Assembly (NCBI RefSeq): GCF_009649785.1
Contig: NZ_WJOK01000007.1
Coordinates: 1-64,000, forward strand
Direction: 5' to 3'
DNA length: 64,000 nt
DNA from: Agrobacterium tumefaciens
Lineage (GTDB): Bacteria; Pseudomonadota; Alphaproteobacteria; Rhizobiales; Rhizobiaceae
Shown here: positions 55,169 through 64,000 of the stretch, in pieces
How positions within the stretch are numbered: position 1 is the stretch's first letter
Layout of the letters: each line of letters starts with the position of its first letter
Position numbers and translations under genes: made by a program
The notes under the pieces: generated by a model
Database searches by the model: none
What the model saw: only the letters and a program-made list of their open reading frames with translations
What the model was told of the DNA's origin: nothing

Positions 55169-55198
55169 TGGAAGACAGGGTTGCACCCCTGCCTTCCA
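55169..55198 (+). terminator. Candidate dctM terminator
   Basis: TGGAAG/CTTCCA and CAGGG/CCCTG form an 11-bp stem with one internal mismatch and a 6-base loop, followed by TTTACT. It lies 44 bases after the dctM stop. Confidence 0.7.
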
Positions 55199-55385
55199 TT
55201 TACTCTGTGTGGAAATTGAACCTGACAGTCATCGACCAGCCTGTCCGGTTTTTCCGAGGTCAGCGTGGCCAATCCTTGCCGAGACTGCGCCTGGTCACCG
55301 AGCCTGCTACTTTTGATTCCGACAGCCCTGATCGTCAATCGCCCTTTTCTATCGGGCGGATGCAGGCGCGACGGCACGACAAAAA

Positions 55386-55409
55386 CCCCGGGGACCGAAG
55401 TCCCCGAGG
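55386..55409. terminator. Terminator of the TRAP receptor gene
   Basis: 10-bp stem with one mismatch around a CGAA loop (CCCCGGGGAC/GTCCCCGAGG). The minus strand runs into five T, 28 bases after the receptor stop; the plus side has TTTT. Confidence 0.8.
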
Positions 55410-55437
55410 CTTTTGTCCGGTCCGCCGCACCGAATAA

Positions 55438-56535
<1,098 letters not shown>

Positions 56536-56839
56536 CTATATCCTCCCAGATATCAACGCTGCCCGCAGCTTGAATTCCCCTCGTGCTGTTCAGGCATCGC
56601 AGCAAAGTAAGCACGGTTACCGCCCAGCTGACAAGCACCCGCGCCAAGAATTAATTGCCGGAAAACCAGCCATATCAGGATTTTTTCGGCGGCCTCTTCG
56701 CTATTTTATTTGCAACTGAAATATCGCGACGCCGCCTTATACTTTAGCCGCATATATTGCGTTCCGAGGACGAAACACATGCTTGACTTGGCCCGCTGGC
56801 AGTCGCACAAATTTTCGAAGATTCGCCCGCGGAGCCACC
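56536..56839. other. Divergent promoter region of takP-like and C26 hydrolase genes
   Basis: 304 bases without a convincing gene. The right half (56670-56770) is AT-rich. No operator was identified. Confidence 0.5.
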
Positions 56840-57595
56840 ATGCCAAAACCGATTATCGCCGTCCCCGCCGACATCCGGCATTTCACCGGAGCCGACTGGC
56901 ACGCCGCGCAGAACCAGTATCTTTCCGCGGCGCTGAGGGTGGCTGATGTCATGTCCTTCATCGTTCCGGCCTTCGAGGACGGCAATGAGGTCGATGCCAT
57001 CCTCGACCGGGTCGATGGCCTGCTCGTCTCCGGCTCGGCCACCAATGTCCACCCTTCTCTCTACGGAAAAGAGGCAAAGGAGAGTGACGGCCCGTTCGAT
57101 CCAGCCCGCGACGCCACCAGCCTGCCGCTGATCCGCCGGGCGTTGGAGCGCGGCATTCCGATGCTTGCCATCTGTCGCGGCATTCAGGAGCTGAACGTCG
57201 CGCTGGGCGGCACGCTTGCTTCCGAAATTCAGGAACAGCCCGGAATATGGGACCACCGCAAGCCGGAACATGAGGACCGCGACGTGGCCTTCGCAATCCG
57301 CCAGCCGGTGCATGTGCGCGAAGGCTCCTGCATTGCGCAGCATCTTGGCGTGTCGGGAGAAATCCAGATCAATTCGCTGCACCGGCAGGCAATTGCCGAG
57401 ACCGCGCCACGGCTGCAGGTGGAGGCGACGGCGGCAGACGGCACGATCGAGGCCGTTTCCGTCATCGATGCCAAGGGCTTTGCCGTTGGTGTGCAATGGC
57501 ACCCGGAATATTGGGCCGAGACAGACGCACCCTCGCGCGCTTTGTTTGAAGCTTTCGGCAAGGCAGTTCACGACTACCGGAACAGCAAGACCTGA
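56840..57595 (+). CDS. Gamma-glutamyl-gamma-aminobutyrate hydrolase-like protein (peptidase C26, PuuD type)
   Basis: Class I glutamine-amidotransferase-like hydrolase, 251 residues. The nucleophile elbow is MLAICRGIQELNVALGG with Cys112, and the partner residues are His221 and Glu223 in VQWHPEYW. The start at 56840 follows GGAGCCACC; the frame to 56783 is not used. PuuD relatives release GABA from gamma-glutamyl-GABA in putrescine breakdown, but other C26 enzymes cut different gamma-glutamyl amides. No other puu genes are beside it. It is monocistronic and convergent with the ribose-type ABC operon. Confidence 0.9.
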   Translation: MPKPIIAVPADIRHFTGADWHAAQNQYLSAALRVADVMSFIVPAFEDGNEVDAILDRVDGLLVSGSATNVHPSLYGKEAKESDGPFDPARDATSLPLIRRALERGIPMLAICRGIQELNVALGGTLASEIQEQPGIWDHRKPEHEDRDVAFAIRQPVHVREGSCIAQHLGVSGEIQINSLHRQAIAETAPRLQVEATAADGTIEAVSVIDAKGFAVGVQWHPEYWAETDAPSRALFEAFGKAVHDYRNSKT

Positions 57596-57649
57596 AACCG
57601 ACCCCTCCCCTCCAAGGCCATTCAGGTCCTTGTCGATAGGACAAAAAAA

Positions 57650-57673
57650 GGGGCAAGCCTGAAGGCCTGCCCC
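57650..57673 (-). terminator. Terminator of the ribose-type ABC operon
   Basis: GGGGCA/TGCCCC plus GCCT/AGGC form a near-complete stem. On the minus strand it is followed by seven T, 20 bases after the permease stop. Confidence 0.87.
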
Positions 57674-57693
57674 AGGTCCGGGAGGAGGAGTGC

Positions 57694-58725
57694 TTAGCGT
57701 TTTGCGCGTTTCTTCTGGCGGTAGACGTCAGCGACGACCGCAGCCACGATGATCAGCCCCTTGACGATCTCCTGGTAATAGGCATCGACCCTGAGGAACG
57801 TGAAACCGGATGTCATGACACCGAGAATGATGGTGCCGATCACTGTGCCGGTAATACGGCCAGCACCGCCGGCGAGCGAAGTGCCGCCGATAACGGCCGC
57901 GGCGATGGCGTCGAGTTCATACATCACACCCATGCCGGCCTGGGCCGTCTGTGCACGGGCAGCGGTGACGACACCAGCAAGACCGGCCAGCATGCCGGCA
58001 ATGGCATAGACCTTGATCAGATGCGCCTCGATATTGATACCGGAAACGCGGGCGGCCTGCTGGTTGGCGCCGATGGCATAGGTGAACTTGCCGTAACGGG
58101 TGTAACGCAGCGCAACGTGGAAAATAACCGCGACGACGAGGAAAACCACGACCGGCCAGACACCTGTACCGATGAAGGTGAAACCGTCGGTCAGACCGGA
58201 AATCGGTTGGCCCTTGGTGTACCATTTGGAAAGGCCGCGAGCCGTCACCATCATGCCCAGGGTTGCGATGAAGGGCGGGATTTTCGTGCGTGCTATAAGC
58301 TGCCCGTTGATGAAACCGGCCAAAGCGCCAGCCAGAATGCCGACAGCCAGCGGCATGAAGAAAGGCAGATCGGTCAGACCCGGATAAAGCGCCCGCGGCC
58401 ATGTGGAGGACTGCCCCACGCTGGCAGACAGCATCGCCGTCAGGCCGACGACCGAACCGGAGGACAGATCGATGCCGCCGGTGATGATGACCTGCGTGAC
58501 GCCGACGGCGATGATGCCGATGACGGACACCTGCAGGATCATGATCGTCAGGCGCTGCTGGTTCATCAGAAAGCTCTGGCCGATGAAAATCCAGCCAAGA
58601 ATTTCGTAAACCAGCGCGATGCCAATCAGCACGAAAAATATATTTGCTTCGGGCGGTATGCGCCTGTGCGGCTTGCGTCCGGATTTTGCATCCAACTCTG
58701 CGTTGGCGGCGGCGTTCGTATTCAT
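57694..58725 (-). CDS. Sugar ABC permease, RbsC type
   Basis: Membrane subunit of a ribose/xylose-type importer, 343 residues with 8-10 helices. Family signatures are VTQVIITGGIDLSSGSVVGL and AVIGGTSLAGGAGRITGTVI. The ATG at 58725 is best spaced from GGAGG; ATG 58731 and the longer frame are alternatives. Last gene of the operon, 32 bases behind the ATPase gene. RbsC-type permeases work as homodimers, so a single permease gene is complete. Confidence 0.93.
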   Translation of the reverse strand: MNTNAAANAELDAKSGRKPHRRIPPEANIFFVLIGIALVYEILGWIFIGQSFLMNQQRLTIMILQVSVIGIIAVGVTQVIITGGIDLSSGSVVGLTAMLSASVGQSSTWPRALYPGLTDLPFFMPLAVGILAGALAGFINGQLIARTKIPPFIATLGMMVTARGLSKWYTKGQPISGLTDGFTFIGTGVWPVVVFLVVAVIFHVALRYTRYGKFTYAIGANQQAARVSGINIEAHLIKVYAIAGMLAGLAGVVTAARAQTAQAGMGVMYELDAIAAAVIGGTSLAGGAGRITGTVIGTIILGVMTSGFTFLRVDAYYQEIVKGLIIVAAVVADVYRQKKRAKR

Positions 58726-58757
58726 AGTCATTCCTCCTCGAGAAATCCCGGCGCGCC

Positions 58758-60299
58758 TCACCGCGATGCGAGATCCATCACTTTCACCTGTGTGGCTTCA
58801 CTTCTGTCAAGGAAGCCCGTCACGCGACCTTCATGCATGACCATGATACGGTCGCTCATGCCCAGAACCTCCGGCATTTCGGAGGAAATCATGATGACGG
58901 CGACGCCATTGCGCGCCATCTCGCCAACCAGCTTGTGGATTTCGGCCTTTGCGCCAACATCGATCCCGCGCGTCGGCTCATCCAGAATGAGGATGCGTGG
59001 CTGTGTCAGCATCCAGCGCCCGATCAACACCTTCTGCTGATTGCCGCCCGACAGGTTTTCGATGCGCTCGTAAAGATTGGGCGTCTTGACCCGGAGCTTG
59101 CGGCACATGTCGTCGCAGGCTTCCGAAAGCGTCTTTTCCTGCACGAAGCCGTTGGCGACATATTTGTCCTGTAGAACCGCGATCTGCATGTTCTCAAGAA
59201 TATTGAGGATCAGCAGGCAGCCGGTATCCTTGCGGTCTTCCGTCAGGAACGCCATGCGGTGACGGATCGCCTCTGTCGGACTTGCGATCGACACAGGCTT
59301 GCCGTTGATTTCCACAGTGCCCGAAGACGCCGGCGTAACGCCGAACACCGTTTCCGCCACGTTCGAGCGGCCAGAACCGACAAGGCCGGCGACACCTAGA
59401 ATTTCCCCGGCGCGAACATCAAATGACACGTCATGGAAGACGCCGTTCAGCGTCAGATTTTTGACCGACAGCACCACATCGCCGATCGGAACCTCTTCCT
59501 TCGGGAACATCTGGGTAATTTCGCGCCCCACCATCATGCGGATGATGTCGTCTCGCGTCACATCGGTGGACGCGTGGGTGCCGATATATTTGCCGTCGCG
59601 AAAGACGGAAAACTCATCGGCGATCTCGAAAAGCTCATTCATCTTGTGAGTGATGTAGACGATGCCGATACCGCGGTCCCTGAGGTCGCGGATGATGCGG
59701 AACAGATGTTCCACCTCGCGCTCAGTCAACGCTGACGTCGGTTCGTCCATGATGAGAACGTCGGAGTCGTAGGAAACCGCCTTGGCGATTTCGACCATCT
59801 GCCGGCTTGCAACCGATAGTTCGCCGACACGCATTTCCGGATCGAGATCGATACCGAGCCTTTCGAGCAATGTCTGGGTGCGGCGATACATTTCGCCATG
59901 GTCGATAAAGCCCAGTCGGTTTTTCGGCTCTCGGCGAATCCATATATTTTCCGCCACCGTCATATAGGCCATCAGGTTGAGTTCCTGATGGATCATCGCA
60001 ATGCCGTTTTCGAGCGCATCAAGCGGTGAATCGAGGCGTATCGCAGCGCCCTTAAGCCGAATTTCTCCGACATCCGGCTGGTAGATACCTGCCAGAATCT
60101 TCATCAGCGTCGATTTACCGGCGCCATTCTCACCCATCAGCGCATGCACGGTGCCGCGCTTGAGGTGGAACGAAACGTCATCCAGCGCGACAACGCCTGG
60201 AAATTCCTTGCGTATGCCGTCCGCTGCGAGAAGATATTCTGCATTGGGCACGGCGCCGCTGGCGCGCACGGCGGCCATTGTCGATGGGCTGACGACCAT
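58758..60299 (-). CDS. Sugar ABC ATP-binding protein, RbsA type (two ATPase domains)
   Basis: Fused double ATPase of 513 residues. The first domain has Walker [10 protein letters not shown] at 56-64 and [12 protein letters not shown] Walker B ([12 protein letters not shown]). The second has the degenerate Walker [22 protein letters not shown] and [13 protein letters not shown]. This pattern is normal for RbsA/XylG/MglA. The start at 60299 follows GGAGGATAAG. It lies 242 bases behind the receptor gene, with two hairpins between. Confidence 0.94.
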   Translation of the reverse strand: MVVSPSTMAAVRASGAVPNAEYLLAADGIRKEFPGVVALDDVSFHLKRGTVHALMGENGAGKSTLMKILAGIYQPDVGEIRLKGAAIRLDSPLDALENGIAMIHQELNLMAYMTVAENIWIRREPKNRLGFIDHGEMYRRTQTLLERLGIDLDPEMRVGELSVASRQMVEIAKAVSYDSDVLIMDEPTSALTEREVEHLFRIIRDLRDRGIGIVYITHKMNELFEIADEFSVFRDGKYIGTHASTDVTRDDIIRMMVGREITQMFPKEEVPIGDVVLSVKNLTLNGVFHDVSFDVRAGEILGVAGLVGSGRSNVAETVFGVTPASSGTVEINGKPVSIASPTEAIRHRMAFLTEDRKDTGCLLILNILENMQIAVLQDKYVANGFVQEKTLSEACDDMCRKLRVKTPNLYERIENLSGGNQQKVLIGRWMLTQPRILILDEPTRGIDVGAKAEIHKLVGEMARNGVAVIMISSEMPEVLGMSDRIMVMHEGRVTGFLDRSEATQVKVMDLASR

Positions 60300-60454
60300 C
60301 TTATCCTCCACGATAGACAAAAATGACCGGGGGAAGAGGTTTCGCCAAAAGGCGCCCATCCTCCGGGGAGGCCTACAGCGCCGTGCCGATCAAGACACAC
60401 ATAAGCGCTGTAAAACTTTGAATTCACTGAAATACTATTCTAGCCTGGTTTAAC

Positions 60455-60473
60455 TCGGCGTCTGAGACGCCGA
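60455..60473. terminator. Small stem-loop in the receptor-ATPase gap
   Basis: 8-bp perfect stem TCGGCGTC/GACGCCGA with a 3-base loop. It is the second of two hairpins met by RNA polymerase after the receptor gene. Confidence 0.55.
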
Positions 60474-60485
60474 CTGCCGTCCAGA

Positions 60486-60532
60486 ACCGGCATTTGCTTC
60501 CGATATTGCTTGAAACGGTCGCAAATGCCGGT
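60486..60532 (-). terminator. Stem-loop directly behind the receptor gene
   Basis: 12-bp perfect stem ACCGGCATTTGC/GCAAATGCCGGT with a 23-base loop, 9 bases after the receptor stop and lacking a T run. It fits 3'-end protection or partial attenuation. Confidence 0.65.
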
Positions 60533-60541
60533 AAAGGGTCG

Positions 60542-61471
60542 TCAGTTCTTGGCTACGTAGTCCTTGACGTTTTCCGGGGTAACGAGCTGGAAGGGAATGT
60601 AGACCTTCTTGTCAACCTTGTCGCCCTTGACGAGCTTCAGTGCGGCATCGAGAGCACCCTTGCCCTGGCCAGCTGCATCCTGGAAGACCGTCACGTCGAG
60701 ATCGCCTGCCTGCATGGCGGCAAGAGCGTCTTGCGTGGCGTCCACACCGGCAACGACATATTCCTTCATGTCCTTGCCCGCGGCCTTCAGAGCCTGGATA
60801 GCGCCGATCGCCATTTCATCGTTATTGGCAATGACGGCATTGAACTCGATACCGCCGGACAGCCAGTTGGTGACGAGGTCGGAACCCTGCGTGCGCTGCC
60901 AATTGGCCGTCTGCTCTTCAACCACGGAAATGCCCTTGCATTCATCGGTTTTCAGAACATCGTGAACGGCCTGCGTGCGCATGCGCGCGCCCTGATTGGA
61001 CAACTCGCCCATCATGATCACGGCCTTGCCCTTGCCACCGAGAAGGCGGCAGACTTCCTTGGTTTCAAGCGTGCCGGCCACAGTTTCTTCCGATGCCACG
61101 AAGGCCTGGCCGTCTGGCAGGGAATCCACATTTACCGGCTGGCGGTTGACGTAAACCAGCGGAATCTTGGCTTCAGCAGCAAGTTTCGACATGGCCGCCG
61201 TCGCATCCGTATCAACCGGATTGACGATGATCGCATCGACCTTGGAGGCGATGAAATTCTGGATCTGGCTCTGCTGCTTGGCAACGTCGTTCTGCGCGTC
61301 CTCAACTTGCAGGGTGACGCCCTTCAGCTCCTTGGAATAATCCTGCATGCCGTTGCGCAGCACGGTCAGGAAGTTGTCGTCGAACAGGGCCATCGAAACA
61401 CCGACGGTCTCGGCATGTGCCGCCGTGCCCAAAAGCACAGACATAGCCGCACTGATAATAAGCTTTTTCAT
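60542..61471 (-). CDS. Sugar ABC substrate-binding protein, RbsB type
   Basis: Periplasmic receptor of the ribose/galactose class (Peripla_BP_4), 309 residues. GGAGGAG precedes the ATG at 61471. The signal peptide ends about residue 20 (AAHA-ETV). Features are the hinge/ligand segments IVNPVDTDATAAMSKLAAEA, PLVYVNRQPV, ANNDEMAIGAIQALKAAG and VAGVDATQDALAAM. First gene of receptor-ATPase-permease. No kinase, isomerase or regulator is linked, so the sugar (ribose, xylose, inositol or other) cannot be named. Confidence 0.92.
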   Translation of the reverse strand: MKKLIISAAMSVLLGTAAHAETVGVSMALFDDNFLTVLRNGMQDYSKELKGVTLQVEDAQNDVAKQQSQIQNFIASKVDAIIVNPVDTDATAAMSKLAAEAKIPLVYVNRQPVNVDSLPDGQAFVASEETVAGTLETKEVCRLLGGKGKAVIMMGELSNQGARMRTQAVHDVLKTDECKGISVVEEQTANWQRTQGSDLVTNWLSGGIEFNAVIANNDEMAIGAIQALKAAGKDMKEYVVAGVDATQDALAAMQAGDLDVTVFQDAAGQGKGALDAALKLVKGDKVDKKVYIPFQLVTPENVKDYVAKN

Positions 61472-61833
61472 TGTTTTCTCCTCCTCGGTGTCCAGCGCCA
61501 CCTCTCCCAGCCGGAAACGGACCCGAGAGCCCGCCGCTAACTCCTCACATCCAGAAAACGGAATAATGAAACCGAATTTCTGTTGTTCGATATATTTATT
61601 CCATTTTTGGTTCGAACGTCAATGCTTTCTTCGTGGCCGTGAAACGAGACGGCACACAAGGCGGTGATGACCAGGAGTTTTCAGAGAAAACGGGGATAGC
61701 CCCCTCCGCCCTGGCGTGGGCGGAGGGGGCTCATGCGCTTGCTGAGCACTTTCGCGGAAGTCGCTGGGCTGCCTGCGATAAAACATCACAGACAAATGGA
61801 AGAGTTGGACGGGCGCGAAAGACGCGCCACGTC
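61472..61833. other. Intergenic region upstream of the ribose-type operon
   Basis: 362 bases with no gene. It includes an AT-rich promoter-like part at about 61560-61625 for the receptor gene and the hairpin at 61698-61731 that ends the M20 gene. Confidence 0.55.
61698..61731. terminator. Terminator of the M20 amidohydrolase gene
   Basis: 13-bp perfect GC-rich stem AGCCCCCTCCGCC/GGCGGAGGGGGCT with an 8-base loop. The minus strand continues ATCCCCGTTTTC, 103 bases after the stop. Confidence 0.7.
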
Positions 61834-63276
61834 TTAATCGTGAAAACCGGGCATCACATCCGTCGGAATGGGGCAGACATAATCACTACCCTCGGTTTTC
61901 TCCAGCCATTCTTTTTTGACACTTTCAAGCAGCTCGGGCGAGGTCATCAGCGAAAGACCTGTCGATGCGAGCGTCTTGGCGGCGTGTGCCATAGCTTTGT
62001 GGGCGGCCGGGCTTTTGCCCTGCGCCACCACCTGCCATGTATGCGGATTGGTCCCGATTGCCCATGCGGGCGTCCAGCATTGCGCTGTCGGCGTCACCCA
62101 ACTGACATCACCGACATCGGTCGATCCGGCACGAAAATGCGACTGCCCCTCGAAATCGCGCAGGCCGAGATGCAGCGGCGTCGACCCGTCGATCTTCCCG
62201 TTGGAAAAGACGTCGCCCTTGATCTGGTAGAGCCGGATGCTGCTTTTGATCGCCTCTTCCGTGAACGTGTCCTGAATGACCTTGGCGAAGGCCTGATCGG
62301 CCTCGTCGAAGGCTATGGGTCCAAGCGCCACCATGTTTTCATGCATCGCCGTTTCGAGCGTGATGTTGGGCAGGAGATTGGTGGAGGCGGTATCGAAAAC
62401 GATCTCCACCTCTGTTTCGGTCATCATGGCCGCGCCACGCGCGACCTTGTCCACACGGGCTGCGAGATCGAGCGCCTGGCGCATTTCAGGTGCGCGGATC
62501 AGATAGAGCACTTCGGCCTTTGCCTGCACCACATTTGCCGCTTTGCCGCCGGCATCGGTGATCGCATAATGCACCCGGCAATCCTGCGGCATGTGTTCGC
62601 GCAGGAAATTGACGCCGACATTCATCAGTTCAACGGCATCGAGCGCCGAGCGACCAAGATGGGCGGCGTTGGAGGCATGGGAAGCAACGCCCTTGAAACG
62701 ATAAAAATATTCCAGCACCGCGAGATTGTTGGTGGAGCGCACGCCGTTGAAGGGCGCGGGATGCCATGTCAAAGCCGCATCGACATCGTCAAACAGACCG
62801 GCGCGCACCATGAAAGTCTTGCCGGAACCGCCCTCTTCGCCGGGGCAGCCATAATAACGCACCGTGCCGGGCAGGTTGTTGGCTTTCAGATGCCGGGCAA
62901 GTGCGATAGCGGCCATCAGCGAGCCGACGCCGAGCAGATTGTGGCCGCAGCCATGGCCGGAGGCGTCGGGTTGAAGCGGTTTTGCCTCGGCCACGCCGGC
63001 CATCTGGCTCATGCCAGCAAGCGCGTCAAATTCGCCGAGGAAGGCAATAACCGGCTTGCCGTGGCCGAATTCACCGATGAAGGCCGTGTCCATGCCAGCT
63101 ACACCGCGGCGGACCACAAAGCCGTTCTCCTCAAGCGCGTTTGCTAGAACCCCGGCAGATTGCCTCTCCTCGAATTTGAGTTCGGCAAAATCCCAGATGC
63201 TGTCGCTCAAAGTGGTGAAATGTGGCTTCATTGACTCGATTTCGGCGGCAATCGACATCACAGCTTCACGGTTCAT
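61834..63276 (-). CDS. M20-family metallopeptidase/amidohydrolase (AbgB-like)
   Basis: Zinc-dependent amidohydrolase of 480 residues. Metal and catalytic motifs are FLGEFDALAGM, GHGCGHNLLGVGS, GCPGEEGGSGKT and LTWHPAPFNGVRS, matching the AbgB/HmrA branch that cleaves aminoacyl or aminobenzoyl amides. The ATG at 63276 has GAGG at seven bases; the ATG at 63291 overlaps AGGA directly. It is in the same direction as the oligopeptide-binding protein gene upstream, so imported peptides or amides are plausible substrates, but a terminator-like hairpin separates the two. Confidence 0.9.
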   Translation of the reverse strand: MNREAVMSIAAEIESMKPHFTTLSDSIWDFAELKFEERQSAGVLANALEENGFVVRRGVAGMDTAFIGEFGHGKPVIAFLGEFDALAGMSQMAGVAEAKPLQPDASGHGCGHNLLGVGSLMAAIALARHLKANNLPGTVRYYGCPGEEGGSGKTFMVRAGLFDDVDAALTWHPAPFNGVRSTNNLAVLEYFYRFKGVASHASNAAHLGRSALDAVELMNVGVNFLREHMPQDCRVHYAITDAGGKAANVVQAKAEVLYLIRAPEMRQALDLAARVDKVARGAAMMTETEVEIVFDTASTNLLPNITLETAMHENMVALGPIAFDEADQAFAKVIQDTFTEEAIKSSIRLYQIKGDVFSNGKIDGSTPLHLGLRDFEGQSHFRAGSTDVGDVSWVTPTAQCWTPAWAIGTNPHTWQVVAQGKSPAAHKAMAHAAKTLASTGLSLMTSPELLESVKKEWLEKTEGSDYVCPIPTDVMPGFHD

Positions 63277-63362
63277 GGCTTGTCCTCGCATTCCTGCCCT
63301 TTAAGGGCGCACGCAAACGCTTCGGCGGGGGGCCGCCAAATCATTACGGTCATGATGGAAAA

Positions 63363-63395
63363 TGCCCGCGCCGGGCTTTGCTTCCGGCGCGGGCA
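63363..63395 (-). terminator. Stem-loop behind the peptide-binding protein gene
   Basis: 12-bp perfect stem TGCCCGCGCCGG/CCGGCGCGGGCA with a 9-base loop, followed by TTTTCC on the minus strand. It lies 9 bases after the stop codon. Confidence 0.8.
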
Positions 63396-63403
63396 ATATT
63401 GGA

Positions 63404-64000
63404 TCAGTTGTCGACCGAGACTTCCCAGAGGCGGGCGTTCGACTGCCAGACCGGCTGACCCTTGAGCTTCTTGGTCGCGCCCCAGACATCGACCATGTCG
63501 TAAAGGAAGATGCCGGGCATTTCCTTCAGCATCAGTTCGTGAAACTCGTCGAAAATCTTCTGGCGCTTCGCCTGGTCGGCCTCAACATAGGCAGCCTTCA
63601 TCAGCTCGATCGCCTTCGGATCATCCCACATCAGGGAGGCGTTCTTGTCCTTGTTACCGACGTAGAATGCATACATCAGGGCCGGATCGAGACGCGGCGC
63701 GACAGACTGCGAGATCACCTGATAATTGCCGGAACGGCGACGATCCACCTGCGTGGCATAGTCCAGCACCTCGATCTGTACGTTCAAACCCGCCTGCTGC
63801 ATCATGGCCTGCGCCATGACGGCTGCCGGAAAACTCGGCACATTGCCGCGTTTGTTGGCGATGATTGAGATCGGCTCGCCCTTGTAACCGGCTGCCTCCA
63901 GTTCCTTCTTGGCTGCCTCGATGTCATAGGCCGGACGCTTCTTCTGGATTTCATCGAAATAGACCGAGTCCTGCGAAACCATCGAGCCGTTGGCTTCGCC
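63404..64000 (-). CDS. Oligopeptide-type ABC substrate-binding protein, C-terminal part
   Basis: C-terminal 198 residues of a family 5 (DppA/OppA-like) receptor; the frame is open past base 64000, so the N-terminus and signal peptide are outside the window. Visible are IEAAKKELEAAGYKGEPISI (the lobe I hinge typical of the family), QAMMQQAGLNVQIEVLDYAT and the final FDEFHELMLKEMPGIFLYDM. The gene precedes the M20 amidohydrolase gene, and permease genes may lie outside the window. Ligand: peptide, opine or other amide; not resolvable here. Confidence 0.88.
   Translation of the reverse strand, partial: GEANGSMVSQDSVYFDEIQKKRPAYDIEAAKKELEAAGYKGEPISIIANKRGNVPSFPAAVMAQAMMQQAGLNVQIEVLDYATQVDRRRSGNYQVISQSVAPRLDPALMYAFYVGNKDKNASLMWDDPKAIELMKAAYVEADQAKRQKIFDEFHELMLKEMPGIFLYDMVDVWGATKKLKGQPVWQSNARLWEVSVDN

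Larger units (their letters stand above)
55125..55437. other. Intergenic region between convergent dctM and receptor genes
   Basis: 313 bases with no convincing gene. It holds one stem-loop for dctM (55169-55198) and one near the receptor stop (55386-55409). The stretch between shows nothing recognisable. Confidence 0.6.

Overview
The window looks like a GC-rich alphaproteobacterial chromosome or chromid of the Rhizobiaceae, most probably Agrobacterium. The recognition rests on gene families seen here: a complete thuR-thuEFGKAB trehalose/disaccharide locus, an exoY-exoF-exoQ exopolysaccharide set in the order known from Sinorhizobium, a membrane PQQ glucose dehydrogenase, a MaeB-type malic enzyme, and a very high density of ABC and TRAP uptake systems. 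No database search was possible, so the species assignment is inference. I saw no rRNA, tRNA, CRISPR, insertion sequence or prophage; the window is ordinary single-copy coding DNA throughout.

Layout. 1-4054: type I secretion ABC exporter (cut by the window edge), its HlyD adaptor and a small protein of unknown function. 4074-7512: exoQ, exoF and exoY homologues on the minus strand behind a long AT-rich leader. 8129-10158: XRE-cupin regulator divergent from a class III aminotransferase. 10304-12124: membrane chemoreceptor. 12235-14095: two unlike L,D-transpeptidases in tandem. 14252-16682: SDR coupled to a small conserved protein, DNA-3-methyladenine glycosylase, and two small minus-strand genes. 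16856-24209: thu locus with two LacI-type operators. 24312-26130: queE-queD-queC (7-deazaguanine/queuosine precursor) with overlapping ends. 26356-26656: two tiny overlapping membrane-protein ORFs. 26744-33029: a second sugar ABC operon with a Gfo/Idh/MocA dehydrogenase and a xylose-isomerase-like TIM barrel. 33335-38274: CPBP membrane protease, ManC, glucose dehydrogenase. 38677-42025: LysR regulator and malic enzyme. 42293-48360: polar-amino-acid-type ABC transporter joined to MmgE/PrpD and a flavin monooxygenase. 48431-50167: soluble PAS-PAS chemoreceptor. 50500-52655: FAD oxidoreductase, an exported unknown protein, and a small cytochrome oxidase subunit IV. 53071-56535: TRAP transporter with a TakP-like receptor. 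56840-57595: glutamine-amidotransferase-like hydrolase. 57694-61471: ribose-type ABC transporter. 61834-64000: M20 amidohydrolase and the C-terminal part of an oligopeptide-binding protein.

Functionally this is a scavenging region. Sugars, keto acids, amino-acid-like compounds and peptides are imported by separate binding-protein systems, several with their catabolic enzymes in the same operon. Surface and envelope functions (exopolysaccharide, type I secretion, L,D-transpeptidases, ManC) are mixed in. A recurring feature is a strong stem-loop directly behind the binding-protein gene in four ABC operons, which would favour excess binding protein over the membrane parts.

Most worth following up: the monooxygenase/MmgE transporter operon, the second ketosugar-like operon, and the twin tiny membrane ORFs with their own terminator. 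Start codons were moved inward from the longest open frame wherever a Shine-Dalgarno sequence, signal peptide or family start supported it.
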